A stretch of 64,000 nucleotides of DNA from Streptomyces sp. NBC_00691 (GTDB taxonomy: Bacteria; Actinomycetota; Actinomycetes; Streptomycetales; Streptomycetaceae): contig NZ_CP109007.1 of assembly GCF_036226665.1 (NCBI RefSeq), positions 1,736,001-1,800,000 on the forward strand, in the 5' to 3' direction. The position numbers and the translations under genes are program-made. The notes under the pieces were generated by a model. The model was not told the origin of the DNA, ran no database searches, and saw nothing but the letters and a program-made list of their open reading frames with translations. Positions 63,073 through 64,000 of the stretch are shown here, in pieces (positions within the stretch are counted from its first letter, which is position 1; every line of letters starts with the position of its first letter).

Positions 63073-64000
63073 CAGAACACCACCACCGAGCGCAGGACGT
63101 CGCCCTCGTGCATGCGGCCGAAGGCCTTCTCGACGTCGCCGAGGCCGATGGTCTCGGTGACGAAGGCGGCGAGGTCGATGCGGCCCTGCTGGTGGAGGTC
63201 GACGAGCATCGGGAAGTCGCGGGAGGGCAGGCAGTCCCCGTACCAGGAGGACTTGAGCGCGCCGCCGCGGCCGAAGACGTCGAGGAGCGGGAGTTCGAGC
63301 TTCATCTCGGGGGTGGGGACGCCGACGAGGACGACGGTGCCGGCGAGGTCGCGGGCGTAGAAGGCCTGCTGGTAGGTCTCGGGGCGGCCGACGGCCTCGA
63401 TGACGACATCCGCGCCGAAGCCGCCGGTGAGCTCGCGGACGGCCTCGACGGGGTCGGTGGAGCGGGAGTTGACGGTGTGGGTCGCGCCCATCGCCTTCGC
63501 CGTCTCCAGCTTCCGGTCGTCGATGTCGACGGCGATGATCTTCGCGGCTCCGGCGAGGCGGGAGCCGACGATCGCCGCGTCGCCGACGCCGCCGCAGCCG
63601 ATGACGGCGACGGTGTCGCCGCGGCCGACCTCGCCGGTGTTGAGGGCGGCGCCGATGCCGGCCATCACGCCGCAGCCGAGGAGGCCCGCGACCTCGGGGG
63701 CGACGGCGGGGTCGACCTTGGTGCACTGACCGGAGGCGACGAGGGTCTTCTCGGCGAAGGCGCCGATGCCGAGGGCCGGGGAGAGCTCCGTGCCGTCGAG
63801 CAGGGTCATCCTCTGCTTGGCGTTGTGGGTGTCGAAGCAGTACCAGGGGCGGCCGCGCAGACAGGCGCGGCACTGGCCGCACACCGCGCGCCAGTTGAGG
63901 ATGACGAAGTCCCCGGGCTCGACGTCGGTGACGCCCTCGCCGACCGACTCGACGATCCCCGCGGCCTCGTGGCCGAGCAGGAAGGGGAACTCGTCGTTGA
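63072..64000 (-). CDS. mscR: S-(hydroxymethyl)mycothiol dehydrogenase, 5' end outside window
   Basis: The visible 308 residues are the C-terminal part of a zinc-dependent medium-chain alcohol dehydrogenase. [14 protein letters not shown] holds a catalytic zinc His/Glu, [16 protein letters not shown] the four structural-zinc Cys, and [12 protein letters not shown] the NAD(H)-binding loop. The [12 protein letters not shown] lobe is typical of mycothiol-dependent formaldehyde dehydrogenase (also S-nitrosomycothiol reductase). It oxidises S-hydroxymethyl-mycothiol formed from formaldehyde. About 55 N-terminal residues lie to the right of the window. The downstream MBL hydrolase is coupled by a 1-bp overlap. 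Confidence 0.9.
   Translation of the reverse strand, partial: NDEFPFLLGHEAAGIVESVGEGVTDVEPGDFVILNWRAVCGQCRACLRGRPWYCFDTHNAKQRMTLLDGTELSPALGIGAFAEKTLVASGQCTKVDPAVAPEVAGLLGCGVMAGIGAALNTGEVGRGDTVAVIGCGGVGDAAIVGSRLAGAAKIIAVDIDDRKLETAKAMGATHTVNSRSTDPVEAVRELTGGFGADVVIEAVGRPETYQQAFYARDLAGTVVLVGVPTPEMKLELPLLDVFGRGGALKSSWYGDCLPSRDFPMLVDLHQQGRIDLAAFVTETIGLGDVEKAFGRMHEGDVLRSVVVF

Overview
The window is high-GC actinobacterial chromosome with very dense genes, frequent GTG/TTG starts and strong third-position GC bias. Mycothiol genes, a complete Pup-proteasome system, a gylR-glpF-glpK-glpD glycerol operon and two chaplin genes together indicate Streptomyces. Gene order matches, as far as I can recall, the S. 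coelicolor region around SCO1630-SCO1680, and much of it also follows the Mycobacterium tuberculosis Rv2092c-Rv2141c neighbourhood. I see no integrase, transposase, CRISPR array or prophage; this is core chromosome with small accessory insertions.

Layout. 1-1250: two small membrane-protein genes and the frameshifted stub of an ADP-ribosylglycohydrolase. 1251-2714: a cytochrome P450. 2976-11080 (minus strand): pafB-pafC, two small uncharacterised genes, tatA, tatC, a diacylglycerol-kinase-like gene and helY. 11421-22497: two FKBP prolyl isomerases and the Pup-proteasome genes pafA, prcA, prcB, pup, dop and arc, with a divergent MFS transporter/LacI regulator pair between pafA and prcA. 22750-27673: a ferredoxin, a small secreted protein, tRNA methyltransferase trmI, an M50 site-2-type protease with CBS domains, a RecB-like nuclease and an orphan NarL-type response regulator. 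27777-31023: two tandem peptide-type substrate-binding lipoproteins without permeases. 31546-36194: a HAD phosphatase and metH. 36195-41163: gylR and the glycerol uptake and catabolism operon. 41279-46824: an LLM oxidoreductase, a PAC2 protein and a secreted GH31/NPCBM glycosidase. 46959-50499: mshC beside a trio of actinobacterial proteins of unknown function. 50695-58328: corA, a ferritin-like protein, an F420-type LLM enzyme, an aldo/keto reductase, a degenerate RecD2-like protein and small hypotheticals. 58467-59685: chaplins chpC and chpH. 59827-64000: an M20 peptidase, tRNA-Leu(GAG), an RluA-type pseudouridine synthase, an MBL hydrolase and a mycothiol-dependent formaldehyde dehydrogenase that runs off the right edge.

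How the genes fit together. PafA ligates Pup to lysines, ARC unfolds pupylated proteins into the PrcA/PrcB 20S core, Dop removes Pup, and PafB/PafC are WYL transcription factors. Pup here ends in Gly-Gly-Glu, so it needs no deamidation before ligation. MshC and the terminal dehydrogenase belong to mycothiol metabolism. GlpF, GlpK and GlpD take glycerol to dihydroxyacetone phosphate under GylR; a shared 18-bp motif in front of gylR and glpF is a good operator candidate. The chaplins are aerial-surface proteins, and the long one carries an unusual 26-triplet collagen-like stalk.

The observations I rate highest are the mshC-linked trio (kinase-like, zinc-binding DUF3090 and histidine phosphatase), a set of seven or eight genes whose -10-like hexamer lies 6-7 nt before the start codon (leaderless design), the gylR operator motif, a threefold 40-bp tandem repeat that supplies the corA ribosome-binding region, and the RecD2-like protein without a Walker A motif.
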